A DNA stretch of 64,000 bases from Triplophysa rosa (Eukaryota > Chordata > Actinopteri > Cypriniformes > Nemacheilidae), in assembly GCF_024868665.1 (NCBI RefSeq), contig NC_079904.1:17215052-17279051 (forward strand), in the 5' to 3' direction. Of the stretch, positions 1 to 12,365 are shown piece by piece. The notes under the pieces are model-generated. The model worked only from the letters and a program-made list of their open reading frames with translations, was not told the DNA's origin and ran no database searches. How positions within the stretch are numbered: the stretch's first letter is position 1; every line of letters starts with the position of its first letter. The position numbers were made by a program, and so were the translations under genes.

Positions 1-3000
1 ATACATGCTGTTCGTGCAACCACACTCTAAGGCTCTGTTCCAAAACGTGGTGGGTTGCCTAGCTAGGCAACATATTGGGCATCATATGTGTGAAGGTTGC
101 TCTGAACGGTAGCCAGCAAATTTTCCAACACATCTGAGTTTAACTTTATAACTGCATTTGTTTTAATAGTATACTTAATGAAGCGTCAGAGAACCACAAA
201 AGAACGGTATATGCTCTCAAAATAGCTAGAATGAAGAGAGAAGAATACATAGTATGTGGTCTAATCATTTCATCCTGCAGATCAATTGAAGTAGGACTGC
301 GGTGAAAAAATCTCAAATCCATCTCTGTACTTCAGCACAGTGGCCATTGATCTGAAGCGGCCCACTGAATTTCACTAAAATGAGGGAAGAAATATGGATT
401 GATCCAGTGTGGCCTTAATTGTGGTCCCAGTATAGTGGAAGCATTGATTGCATCACAGTTCAGATGGAGAAAGAGAGAGTTTGAGTTGAACTTGAGGTTT
501 ATTTGATGAATCATTGGCAGAATCCATAAACTGGAAAATGTTGGCTCTATATGCAGGATATGAATGAAAAAGGGTAACAATGTTTACGTTGCATCTTATC
601 CACTCGGATGCCTTCACACGATTCAGAGATTCTTGCTCACTCCTTTTATATATCTACCTACACAAAATGGTACAGTCGGTCATTATCTCCCTGGATTGTC
701 CCTCATGCTCCTCTCTCTCTTACACACGCACAAAACAGGAGCCAATTATAAGGGACATGAGAATCAAATCTTCTCTGGTGGTCTACATTGTCAAAGGTTA
801 GTTAATAAATACCAGCATAATTGAATATGTTATTTGTGTTAGCGGCGCCGACAATAAGGATTGCTTTCAGATGCAATAGAAGCTGAAGTATCTTTTAAGA
901 ATATGAACAGGAATTGTTGCTTGCATTAACATAGAAATCAGCTCCATTCTTTTCTTTGAACTTGTAATGGAGAGCACTTCTCGTCCGCTCTTGGGGGTTC
1001 CGTCTGGATTATGGAATACCTTGTTAATCATGCATGCGACCTCGTTTGCATATTCAAATCTAAACGGCAAAAATTCCACCGTGAAATGGGCATGGAGAAC
1101 CCATTTGATATCGCTTGTGAACCATACCTTGTGGATTCAGAAATTATTAGTGCGGGGTGTAGTTATGCATGTGTGTGTTACGTAGGTAGACTATTTCAAA
1201 TGTGGGGGGTATGTAGCTTTTATTATAATAGAGTTTCAAGTTTTTATCTGACCCACAACAAAATGAATGAATGAATAAACAATAAAAAATTGCATTTGAC
1301 GCATTAAAGTGATTCACAGCGTATTCAAGGTGTACATTTGTCATCATTATGTGTAAAACCTGGAAATGGAACCCACAAGCTTTGCAATGTTCTAACTACC
1401 AATTGAGATACAAGAACAAGAATGAATGGATGGATGGATGGATGGATGGATGGATGAATGAAAACAAATTCTTGAATCTTAAACCTGTGGCTGATTATTG
1501 GCAGACGTCTTTACTTTCTCACTTTCCTTTCAATAACTCGGGTGGTGTCTTTCTAAACTTTTAATGGGTCTTTTAATTAGTTTGCATTTTAATCTATATC
1601 TCATTACACACAGACTCCATTCACCTCCACTGCACTGGAAGGGGCAAACTGTGACATTGTTTATTTAAAAACATTCCTGAACCAGTGACATCAGAACAGC
1701 AAGAATGGAGTGGTGCAGAGATGACGTATTTTTGTAGGCCAACCCGGAGGATAGCGCCACTCTGGCTCCCTCGACCGAAAGCCTGTGCAGTTTCCCATAG
1801 ATCTTATTTTTTGCGGTCTTCCAAAAGTCTGTGATTAACAAAGGCTTATGATGTTTACGTGTTTTGTCTATCAAGAGAATCTTTACAAATGAACACAACG
1901 TTTTTGAGTCAGAAATACAATCGCGAGAAGTAAAAAGCTAACATGAACAGACTACACTATGGTCACTCGATATCAATGTCACCACCACCAAGCCTCCAAC
2001 AACATTTAAAACTTTATTAAAAACGTGTTTATAATTACTCCGTGAATGATCTGCATCCACGTTTTCAGAGATTTGTTCCCATGTTGCATTATTTGTGAGA
2101 TTTATATCCACAATGATGTCTAACGTCCTTGGCAAAGGAAGTAGTCGCTATTAGCAACTTGTTAGCAACCACCATTTTTAGGACACAATAAGCTTTAAAT
2201 AATCACGAGCAGGTTACAACTGGTGTTTTTATGTCATAGATTAAAACGTGAAAATATTTAGAGATTTTGTTAACCACAGACCTTGTTTCAGGCGATTTAC
2301 CAAAAACCCATTCTAATAAACAGATAGACTTTGGGGCAATAGAACCGGAAGTGCTAAAATACTAACATCCATAATCTCAAGACAAACCTATGGGATTTAC
2401 CGCAAATACTCAAATTAGTCATCATGATATATTTAAATAATATACAATATATATACAGTATAGAAGCAGTGACTTCCGCAGACACACAAATCCCATGGTG
2501 CATCAACCCACTGAGAAGCAAGTCTAATCATCCCTGATCCTCTCTGCTTATCCTAGCCTGATCACTTGCTGTTCTCTGGTTCGTCTGATGTTACTGTGCA
2601 CACTGTGCACATTTCATTAAACCACAGAACAGCAGGAGAAAGACAGGAGGAAGGCACACATACAAACATACAGTACATACACAAAAACACTGGGAGAGCG
2701 AGAGATAGAGATAGAAGAGGTGAGCTACTGGTTTGTAATGAATGCTTCACATTGTAAAGTAAACACATACTGTACAGTAAGTAATCATATGACTGCAAAA
2801 TCCATTTATACTTAATACATGACATACATGACTTCATAAATGACACAACACTACTGTGATATAAAAAAATCCTTTTGCATCTCTGCATCACCCTACGTAA
2901 TAACTTATACATGTGTGTTTTCAAAAAACAGTTTGCCTTGCTCCTGTTTGAGAAATATGTACAAGCACTTTCACATTTAAACACATGTAGGGCATGTACA

Positions 3001-3748
3001 GTATGTCAGTATAAAAGAGGCTTAATGGGAAATGTTGATGCATGTACTGACCCTTAGCTCAAGTGGGACTTAAGATATCTCTACTGTATGTAAATACTCC
3101 TGAGTCTCACTAATGCATAAAAATAAGGAGATATTTAAAGGTCAGAATGACTTAAAATGACCTCAGAAGAAAGCACAACAGAAAATGAAAGAGCCAAGTA
3201 GGATAATATAATCTGAAATCACTTACAGTAAAATGTGCGGAATGTTTGGTAGCACTGTATGTCAATAGTCCATTTAAGACTACTGCAACTATAAGTAAAA
3301 GTGCATCTTGTCAACTACCAGTCTTCAAAATAAGACTGTGTGCTTAATATAACATGTAATTCTGATGGTCCCCCAACAGAAATGTACTTACATTAGGTAT
3401 TTCTTTCTTTCTCTACTTACTAAACCTACCTCGTATGTAACTTTGCAAATACATTTTAGCAAGTTCAACAAAACGTAACCCCAACTCTAACTCAACTAAT
3501 ACTATAGTAAAAGTTAGTTCGCACAAAGCATTGTTTCTTTTAATGCAATGTGTGTCCTCGGTCTCTCTAAGCTTCCTATACACTGGATTATAGAGTCATG
3601 GCAGATATTGAACTCTGAACATCGAGATGAATATGCAATATGCTGGATGATCCTGGTGTTTCAGATGAATATTTCTCATGCTGTTGGTTAAATATTTAGC
3701 AGACAATTCATCCAAAGTCAAAAGTGCAGGGAAAGTTATTTGTGAATC
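1..3748. other. Non-coding stretch, no gene recognised
   Basis: All six frames are cut into short ORFs, the longest 140 codons on the minus strand near 2562-2984, with no recognisable domain and an ordinary AT-rich composition. The only clear structure is the tetranucleotide array near 1424-1456. I see no splice-bounded coding exon. Confidence 0.5.
1424..1456. repeat. (ATGG)n microsatellite
   Basis: About eight tandem ATGG/GGAT units are read directly, flanked by the related tetramers GAATGAAT on both sides. The short plus-strand ORF that crosses it reads as a WMDG repeat and is a by-product of the array. Confidence 0.9.
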
Positions 3749-4157
3749 TTAAAGGGATAGTTCACCCAAAAATGAAAACTCTGTCATGATTTACTCACTC
3801 TAGTTGTTCCAAACCTCTATAAATGTCTTTGTTTGGTTGAACACAGAGAAAGATATTTGGACGAATGCTTGTAACCAAACAGTTCTTTGACCCCATTGAC
3901 TACCATAGTAAGAAAAAATACAATGGTGGTCAAAAGTGACCCAGAACTGTTTGCTGTCCTACATTCTTCAAAATATCTTCTTAAAAAGTAATTTTTCCTA
4001 CTAGTCAATGGGGTCCAATAACTGTTTGGTTATAGGCATTCTTTCAAAAATCTTTCTCTGTGTTCATCAGAACAAAGACTTTTATACAGATCTGGAACAA
4101 CTCAAAGGTGAGTAAATGATGACAGAATTTTTATTTTTGGGTGAACTACTCCTTTAA
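3749..4157. mobile_element. TTAA-flanked palindromic MITE, copy 1
   Basis: The ends are inverted copies of AAAGGGATAGTTCACCCAAA and its complement (right end GGGTGAACTACTCCTTTA), with the rest of each half also roughly complementary, so the whole 0.4 kb could fold back on itself. TTAA sits at both borders (3749-3752 and 4154-4157), as expected for piggyBac- or Kolobok-type insertions. The 'agttcaccc' family is familiar to me as a very abundant repeat of cyprinid genomes, but I cannot give its database name. There is no transposase, so it is non-autonomous. Related fragments occur at 10827-11065 and 60680-60823. Confidence 0.8.
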
Positions 4158-4900
4158 GACCTTTCTCAAATGAGGTTACATTTTCCAACTGTATATTGTT
4201 GTACGTTTTACTTGGAGAACTTACTCATTTCTGTCGTGTAAGCACGGTGTAGGTTTTCCTTGATACTGGTTCATTATTTTATGTTTTGTAATTATTTTAC
4301 ACTAAAGTTAACAGTAAAGTTAAATAGTTGCCACTACAGTACACATCGTCCCCTTACTCCTCTGGTTGAAATGGAGATAGAATAATGAGAGTTAAACTTA
4401 CATTGAGTACCACCAGCCTTCCATCACATCTTGGTCTATTTAAGATTCAATACACAATTCATAGCAGCATTTGCTTTTGGAGGAAAAAATAATCAAATAT
4501 GGACTAAGTGCATTCTGCTAAACTCAGCCAAGAGTCAAAAGCCTCTGCACTCATTTCAGCACAACATGACCACTACAAGACCTCTCATAGTCCGTTTGCC
4601 TCAAGGTTACAGCTTAAAAATGTTTCTGATCCAATTAATAATGGATTATCCTGGGTGTAAGAGTGTATCACAGAGTGTTATCAGGCCCAGTGTTCTGATG
4701 CAGGTGGGTCAGGTGTGGTATTGGTTTCACAGACCAACTCTCTGCCCGTGTCCTTGAAACCTGTTATCAGTGTATACTCACAAAATGTGAGTTGCTAGAT
4801 CCTCTATATATTGTGTATTGTTTGGTGCCAAAACGACTCACTCTTTAAAACCTTTGGAAAATCAAATTATGTCAGTTTATGATGGTAGAAAAACAGTTTG
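4158..4900. other. Non-coding stretch, nothing recognised
   Basis: AT-rich sequence with one 108-codon ORF (4431-4757) that has no recognisable domain and no coding-like context. I see no repeat or regulatory structure I can support. Confidence 0.4.
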
Positions 4901-5009
4901 ACTGTAAGAAGCTGAGGTTACAGATCCAAGTTATGTGGACAAACATGCATGTTTGGTTATTCTAAAACAAATCTTAATGCTATGGCAAACACTTACATTG
5001 TAAAAAAAA

Positions 5010-5160
5010 TGTGTGTTTCCAGCTTTGTGGAAACCAGCATGAAATGTCCCTGCCCACAAAGTGATGTCCATAACAGGTTTACTGAGTCTGGTGTGGAAGA
5101 CCTTGACTGGTCTGCACATAGCCCAGACCCGAACCTCAATGAATCCCTCTGGGACAAACA
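5010..5160 (+). pseudogene. Tc1-like transposase remnant
   Basis: A plus-strand reading near 5085-5155 gives the residues LDWSAHSPDPNLNESLWD. This corresponds to the C-terminal catalytic block of Tc1/mariner transposases, usually seen as W-x-SPDLNP-x-E-x-LW, which carries the third acidic residue of the DDE triad; the glutamate is still present here. Upstream nucleotides (5018-5085) also resemble the same teleost Tc1 family, and the 'gggtgtccaca' motif near 5338 resembles its 3' terminal region. The reading frame is short and lacks the N-terminal helix-turn-helix domains and the first two aspartates, so this is a decayed fragment without activity. The family assignment rests on motif recognition only. 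Confidence 0.7.
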
Positions 5161-5639
5161 AGATAGTGATTGTAAAACAGGTCCCATCACACAACATCAC
5201 TGTATAAAAATTGTATAAAATAAATTATCGCAATTAAGTTTCAACAAGCTTAAAACTATTTCCATAAGAGTGCAAGAAGGACTAATCCTATGTCCTGCAA
5301 TGACATCTTAAACAAACAAATAAAAGTGCAATGTTTGGGTGTCCACATTCGGTTCCAAGTCCAGCTGGGAACAGAAAAAAATGATTTAAACCACTAACCT
5401 GATCCGACTGATTCCACACAAGGCAACGCATGAAGGAGAAAAGAGAGAGAAAGTGTTCAAAAACAAGTCACATGCACACGCCTAACATTGTGCACATACA
5501 GAACATGCCATCTGGGCTGATCGTGCCATTCAATCTGTTACGGCTCTGACACATCTAAAAACAATCACAGCATTGTAATGACTACAGTAAACCGCAGAAA
5601 ATCCATGCATGACAACCACAAGATCTTCACCTATTTTGT

Positions 5640-5689
5640 CATTCTGATACACATTACTCCTTGCTCTCGGAGTAATGTGTATCAGAATG
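5640..5689. repeat. Perfect 21-bp inverted repeat (hairpin)
   Basis: The arm CATTCTGATACACATTACTCC (5640-5660) is followed by an 8-base spacer and its exact reverse complement (5669-5689). The next bases (5691-5708) repeat the 'ttactccctgctcttg' phrase of the left arm and spacer, so a short segment appears to have been copied in both directions. This could be a template-switch event. No terminator role is implied in a eukaryote. Confidence 0.9.
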
Positions 5690-6090
5690 TGATTTACTCC
5701 CTGCTCTTGACTGCTAAGAGGTGTTCTCTCGCAAATTGACAAGAAAAGGGGCCTGTGAGGGTCCCATGATGAAATAAATAATAGGTTTTTGTCACGACCT
5801 ACAGCAGATATGATAGGTATCCCGGGGCAAGACACACACAGACTCATGTTTATCCATGGCTGAATAAATCCCAGAATGCTTTAAAACGGGGTGCAGACAG
5901 ACTCTAAGGTACTGATCTATGATTGGACGAGAAGGTCCCTTGAGCAATGAAACTCTAACCTTTTCATTACTGTGATATGTCTGGCACTAGTCCCCACTAG
6001 TGTTGTCAAGGTAACCCCCTGACAAACCTTGACAAAACCCCTGAGGTGCAAACGTCTTCTTCCACCTACACATATCACACATACACACTT

Positions 6091-6095
6091 ACGCA

Positions 6096-6127
<32 letters not shown>

Positions 6128-6128
6128 C
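6091..6128. repeat. Compound (CACG)n(CA)n microsatellite
   Basis: Tandem ACGC units run into a CA tract, and further CA-rich sequence follows at 6150-6168. The short ORFs reading ARTHAHTHT across this region are artefacts of the repeat. Confidence 0.9.
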
Positions 6129-6174
6129 GTCTGGTTTATTACCTCCGCGCACACACACATACACATATATATCA

Positions 6175-6345
6175 GGCCCTGTCCACACTAATACATTTTC
6201 ATTTGAAAACACATATTTTTGTCTCTGTTTTGGCCTTCTGTCTTCACTGAGACAGTGTTTTTGTTAACGAAAACAGAGCTTTTTAAAAACGTTCTCCAAA
6301 GTGGACACATTTGAAAATGCTGTTTTCATGTTGTAGTGTAGCTCA
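6175..6345. mobile_element. Decayed 'GGCCCTGTCCACAC' TIR MITE
   Basis: The left end, ggccctgtccacactaata, is followed by 'ttttcatttgaaaac' and later by its inverted counterpart 'ttgaaaatgctgttttcat', with 'gttgtagtgtag' at the right. This is the layout of a common teleost non-autonomous TIR element. The right terminus is degraded and no target duplication can be fixed. There is no coding capacity. Confidence 0.45.
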
Positions 6346-7871
6346 GTTTCTTTCCTCTAAATTTCCGCAACATTCTAAATGGTTGAACAATAGACCACAT
6401 GCTGGGTTGTTCTATATCTACAGTATCTATCACATCTTTTATTTATGTGTGTATATAACAGCATATACTGTATAACACCACTGTAACTGCAAAAACTTGA
6501 GTCCAGGCACACTGACTGATTCAAAGTTTGAGTATTTGTTCGTGTCCATGCACAGAAGGGTGTATCCTGAGAATTCAGATACAATAAGAGATGAGGTTCC
6601 ATCCCAGCAGCCTCTGCTGCTCTTTCACAACCTGCTATCACACTACACATCAATCTCTCTGAGTGACATTTAATTCCCTCAGCCAGGAACACACTGAACA
6701 GAGCATCTTGGAGAACAGTATACATGCATGCTTACACACACAGGTAAAGATGATTAAAACATTATACATGCTTATCTCTCTCTCTCTCTCTGTTTGTGTG
6801 TGTGTATTAATGTGTCATTGTTTGTGTCACGCACAAAGATGAGCTTTTGCCATATAGACAGGGCAGCAATAAATTGCATGTCTCAGACGGTGGAATTATA
6901 TTAGTGATGTTATGATTTCTATGTGTAAATCACAACACATTGTGTATAATGCTTCATCTCATCCAAGCTATTACACGAAATGATCCTCTGAGACATTGTA
7001 ATCCGGAAATGTTGAAAAGATACATTGGAAGCAATAAAAGATGCTAAAGACAGTTAAGACCATGACCTGATTTCATTAGCCTATTAAAATGCCTTGCTTA
7101 ACAACCCTCCAAAATCAATTACCCTGATCATATAGAGGGTCATATTTAAAACAGAGGAAGAGAAAAATTAATTTCAAATGGTGTTCGATACAAGTTAAAC
7201 ATAAAGTGTTTAATTTCTACACCACGACTGTTACCGAGCATCTTCAAACAGCAGACACATTTCATCCACCATGACACCCGTATAGTCATAAAACGGATAC
7301 TAATTGTATGCATGTGAAAATGTAAGAAATGTCACGCATAAAGTTAAATGGAGCAGTATTATTTAAAATACCATAAAGGTATCAAGAAGAAAGTACTTAC
7401 AGTAGACAGCACAACATGTACACTAGACATGCATGAAGTACATATGCTTTAAATAGGGCAGAGAACAGTGGAGGGTTCAAATCAGGCGCGAGGCTAAAAA
7501 TAGGCAAATGTTCATGAATCAATGTTCATCTCCCAGTTCACGCTATAGTCACCTGAGCATTTCACCTCCTCCAGGCCTCCCTCCACATCCCCCTCATTAA
7601 CATCCCTGCATGAGTCTACTGCCCTTCTGCCCTGGAGCTCCATGCACACTGAAAACATTCACATCTGTGACTGAAATACAACTTATTTCTTTCAAAAACA
7701 AAAATTCTGTCATTATTTGCTCACCCACATCATCATTTTAGCGCCTTGTGACTTGCTTTTATTTGCGGAACAAAAACAGGAGAAATCCTTTCTTCCAATG
7801 TTCCCTTTTTAATTAAATTAGAATGAACAGGGACACGAAAGCCCCATGAAAATAAAATGTAGTCTGTGTGA
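6346..7871. other. Non-coding stretch, nothing recognised
   Basis: The stretch holds a short CT run near 6773-6791 and otherwise AT-rich sequence. One 116-codon minus-strand ORF (6375-6725) has no recognisable domain. I see no exon or further mobile element. Confidence 0.4.
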
Positions 7872-7876
7872 CTAAT

Positions 7877-8156
7877 TGTCACGGTCCACCGTCTGCCCTG
7901 ACTTTCCACTGGACTACACTTCCCATAAGCCTTTGCACCCGTCTCACCTGATCCCTATCATATGGACATTACTAATTCCCATCACCTGTCTACCCCTGGT
8001 TATCTGTCTTATTTAAGTTCTCTCCTTAGTTCAGTTCTTGATCTGGTATTGTTTATGTAAATGGTGTTGTGCTTGTCTATGTCTTCAGCCTGGTTAATAT
8101 TAAAAGTATATTGGATTATCTACATCTCTCGAGTGTTCCCTGAACGAACCGTAACA
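7877..8156 (+). mobile_element. Solo LTR with 5-bp target duplication
   Basis: A 280-bp unit starts TGTCACGG and ends CCGTAACA, giving the TG...CA termini of an LTR with near-complementary ends. It is flanked by the exact 5-bp direct repeat CTAAT (7872-7876 and 8157-8161), a target-site duplication length used by Gypsy- and Copia-type integrases. Inside, a TATTTAAG motif near 8010 could serve as a TATA-like element, and ATTAAA occurs near 8099. There is no internal coding sequence or second LTR, so recombination between two LTRs probably removed the body. The orientation is inferred from the TATA-like motif. Confidence 0.8.
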
Positions 8157-8161
8157 CTAAT

Positions 8162-9233
8162 ATGAGGCATTCTGATCCATTTTGAAGCCACGCAATATTT
8201 CATCTTGTGTGTGTTCTTACTAGGCATTTCAAGCCATATAATGTCAATGTATTGTTCAAAATACTAGTCTACATAATTAGTTGTACAAATCAGACTGATA
8301 CAGTTCTTAAATTCAACTCTTTGGCTTTGAATTTCATTTGATCTGCAGTGGTTAACAAGAGGAGAGAAAGATTTTGGGGGATAACTAAATCAATTTTGGT
8401 CTGTTGCTGACACAAAGTTATCATAAAGCTTTAGAGAATCTAGAATATATACTACGAGTTATTGACACCCCTTATTATTTATGGTGACCCTTCATGAAGC
8501 TTTTAGGCATTATCCTTTGTAAATGTATGGAAAAATGACCAGAAAATGTATTGAAAATACTCCCCCCAAATAAAAGTTACCTCATAAAATCACGCCAAGG
8601 GAAATCTGTAAATTCACTGGATGATGTTTTAAACAGTATGTCAGTAACTGGAAAAAATCTAATACATATAAACATACAGACAACCCAAATCTCTAAACGG
8701 TTCAGTGGAATATATGAAATCTAAAAAGGCTCTGAAACATACAAAAATAATAAAATAATTAGATTTATTGGAAGAGAATGTAAAAACCCCTACTTTATTT
8801 TTTCTTTACGTGCCTTGCCTAATAATTGTTTATGTACATTTATCTATGCCATTATAGATGTATATTATGTTCAATGTGTTCAATAAAAAAAAAAACATCT
8901 GTCAAGGGTCTCTCTCTCTCTCTTAAACAAACCCCGATACCTATTTGCATGGGTTACTTATCTCAGCCCTATTTTAACAACACTGACACAAACAAATTAG
9001 CGTAGCGTGGTTCTGACTTTCAGACCTGTGCTCCATCATTAGCCGTGGCACTGTCTTCTGTGAAGAGCTTGACTTTGCGGCACAAGCTTTAATAAGGTCA
9101 CAGTGAAACGCTCACACGGGCTGTTCCATCAGTTAAAATGACCGAACATCTAGCAACCATTATCCCTCCTGCTCCATCTACAGCTGCTCTGCTTATAGCC
9201 AAAAGCACGATGATAGTACTCCAGAATACCAAT

Positions 9234-9236
<3 letters not shown>
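8162..9236. other. AT-rich stretch with a possible retroposon tail
   Basis: Near 8882 an AATAAA signal is directly followed by an A-run to 8895, as at the 3' end of a retroposed transcript. The AT-rich sequence just upstream (about 8400-8880) might be a decayed LINE 3' end, but no reverse-transcriptase residues can be read. A short CT run follows at 8910-8923. Nothing else is recognised. Confidence 0.35.

Positions 9237-9297
<61 letters not shown>
9237..9297. repeat. (GA)n microsatellite
   Basis: About 30 uninterrupted GA units. The minus-strand ORF crossing it reads as poly-(SL), which is an artefact of the repeat. Confidence 0.95.
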
Positions 9298-9300
<3 letters not shown>

Positions 9301-10826
9301 GCTTTCAGAGTTAAGAGGAACATTACTTGCAGGTGGCCTAAGTCATATTTTTTTATGCCGTGTTCTATATTTGCATATTTTCTCTCGGCAAAATATTTTG
9401 AAAGCCTGTGGAGTATCGCTGTAGTTCGCTGACAGGTCCCGTCAAATAGCGAAAATCGGCTAGTCAACTTTTGCTTTGGTGCCTTGTAAGGAGCACTAAT
9501 ATATTCTGAAGAGTTTAAATCAATTCTCTCGAATCTCCTTAAAGATAGCGCACAGTAAGTCGACTTTGACTACTATGTGCCGTTTGTCAACCATGTAGGG
9601 TTGAGTCGATGTCACTTTAATGTTCTGTAAAATAAAGCGTCTAGTAGATTGATGATATGCAGATTCTGTCTAAATTATAAATCTTAAGTTAACAAACAAA
9701 AGGAACGAAGGTTTTGGGTTTGGAAATTTATTTGAATGACAAGCTGCAGAATATAAAAATCTGCAGGAAAACTGTTTGTACCGATTAACAGGCACAACGC
9801 AAACAATATTCATACAGTAGCAATTCATTGGAACTCAACATGCATTCACAAAAGAAGGCAGTTAAAACTTCTCATTACTTGATATCTTTATTTACACGCA
9901 TAAAAACATGCCCAGAAAAAATCTAGAGTTTGTCTAAATTGCTTGAACTGTGAGCAAAGCTGTCCAACATGTATTTATATTGTAATGCATTATAATTACA
10001 CATATTTAAAAATGACATGAAATTCCTCATTTGTGAATCTCGTCATTATTTTTTTTGCTCTTTCACATCATGCTGTAAATTGCTTTCCTCAGAGGGAATT
10101 CCTTTTCAATTCTTTCAAACTCTCTTAACCAAGGTTATGGACAGGTAGGCAGGAACATAATAATAACCTTGGCCTGAACAGGGCATGGGGACTTACAGTT
10201 TCAACCCCCTTCCTGTCTCCAGAAAACCTTTTTTAAGATCAAGAGGGTAGATCGATTTCTCCTTTCAATAAAAATGTAACAATTACCCAGAGGTGCTGTA
10301 ATCTTGACAGACCTTTGGGCCCTTGTGGGTATGCTGGGCAACAGATCAGGACTGGGGGTTAGAGAGGTCTTCAGTGGAAACATTCTGAGGAAACCACAGC
10401 TATACTTGTAAAAAAATGAAATAAGGGAATAAAATGGATTGCAGGGAAAGGGTGATTGCAGACAGTGATTTGGGGTTTATTGGATCTAGAAAGACAACAT
10501 CTGTTTTTTTACACCATTCAGAATATGCTTACTGTATGCCTTATACATAATACTTTCAATAAACATAGAATGCAAATAATGCAGTTATTGACAAGGTGGT
10601 TTGATATTGACCAAACTAAAAGCTCAAAATGAGATGTTCAACACATTGATTGTATTAAACTTGTATACTAATGTTTATAATTTATAACAGGCTTTATATG
10701 AGTAGAGTTATATTATTAACCTTCAATTGAGAGAGCTTGTTTGTGACCTTATTGATGCAGTAAACAGCACAGTTTAATAAATCAACATTTTCATTTAACT
10801 ACACGTATACAATAAACAAATTTGTA
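9298..10826. other. Non-coding stretch, nothing recognised
   Basis: AT-rich, with only short ORFs, the longest being a 60-codon minus-strand ORF near 10201-10383. No repeat family, exon or RNA gene is recognised. Confidence 0.4.
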
Positions 10827-11065
10827 TTAAAGGAGTAGTTCACCGTAAAACGAAAATTCTCATTTACTAAACTTATTGTAGTTTTTAACCTGTATGACTT
10901 TCTATCTTCAGCAAAAAAAAAAAAGTTGGCCCCCATTCACTTCTATTGTATGGACACAAAATCAATGCAAGACAATGGGGACCAATAGTTTTCAGATACC
11001 AACATTCTTCAAAATATCTTCTTTTGTGTTCTGCAGAAGAAAAAAAGTCATAGAGGTTTGAACAC
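10827..11065. mobile_element. TTAA palindromic MITE, copy 2 (right end lost)
   Basis: TTAA followed by AAGGAGTAGTTCACCG marks the left end. The interior shares the 'cattcttcaaaatatcttcttttgtgttctgcagaag' type of sequence with the other copies, described here by position 10998-11041. The expected right inverted end is missing after the 'aaagtcatagaggtttgaacac' block near 11046, so the copy is truncated or decayed. Confidence 0.65.
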
Positions 11066-12365
11066 TAATCCAAGACATTTACATTGACCAATCAGCAGAC
11101 CTTAATATACAAGTACATACATCTCAGCCAATAGGCTTTGAGCACGATCAACATCTCATTATGCTATAGGAATGCAGTATGTAGTCTCAGTTAAAATTCA
11201 TTTTGTTCATTTTGAGCCCTGCAATATTTGCAAACATATTATTAATTTAGACTCCCAAAGCAATAATTTAAGAATAATTTTGCATGATTTCATTACACAG
11301 AGTAAAGTAATTGGCTTGATTGATTGACAAATAGAAGCCACATGCCTTTGGGGCCAATTGATTGAATATATTTGATCTATTTTACTAAAGGCCGCCCCAG
11401 TCGAATACATTGCTGTGGGTAATAACATAATCAAAAACAGCACAACAAACTTAAAAATTCAGCTGTTTGTTTCTTGATATTGACCAAAACATTGGTATTG
11501 TGCTCTATTCAACAAAGCAAACAAAAACAATGTAAGTAAATGGAATGAATGAAAGCTTTAAACTTTGTGTGTGTGCGTGTATGTATGTGAGAGAGGCTCA
11601 ATCCCCAGCTCTGATGTTGGAAGTGAGTTTCACTACATTAGTCATTCAAGTCCAGTGTAAACATTGCAGGTCACCGGGGAGTCCAGGCGGATCAATATAG
11701 CAGCACTGCTCTAAGCTCTGCCTTCAGAAGGGACTGAAGATACTGCCCATAGACCTAATCTTACACATCCTGTGCATCTCTTTCTTAATCAGCATGCTTG
11801 TTTTCCAGTGAAAATGTCTAAACATCCTTAAAACAAGTTCTATTACACAATATTGCAAGATAATAAAAAGACTTGGTTTCGTTTTTTATTCTAGTAACGA
11901 TGCTTGTTTCTTGTTTTAAGCATAAACATCACTGTTTCTGTTAGAAACTAAACATAAACAAGATAACTCAAAATGTATTTCCGAAGAACATTTTTGTATT
12001 ATATGCAATGCTTCCTAAGTGAATGTTTTATTAGATTGTTTCTATAGGAAAACATGACAAAAATACTGATTGGGAAAATAATTATTTTACAGTGCAGGTC
12101 TTCACACATTACTTTGAAGTGAAACACAGTTTTTTTCTACCATTGACACTATCATTATTTTATGTGTATAGAAAAATAAATAAAGATCTTGGCCATTTAT
12201 CTTGTTTTACCACAAAGCAGAAATAATTCAAGCCACACACTCTCTTCATGCAGGGAATGAATGTTTAACTATACCCAATAACAGCTACCAATTAATCTAA
12301 TGATTGCCTGCTAATTGTCAAAATACAAAGTGAGTTCTTCAAAAAAGCTTTAATGCACTCAATGC
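11066..12365. other. Non-coding stretch, nothing recognised
   Basis: AT-rich sequence. One 78-codon minus-strand ORF (11207-11443) has no recognisable domain. No mobile element, exon or RNA gene is recognised. Confidence 0.4.

Noticed and set aside
5640..5689. Intrinsic transcription terminator
   Set aside because: The hairpin lacks a following T-run and the genome is eukaryotic.
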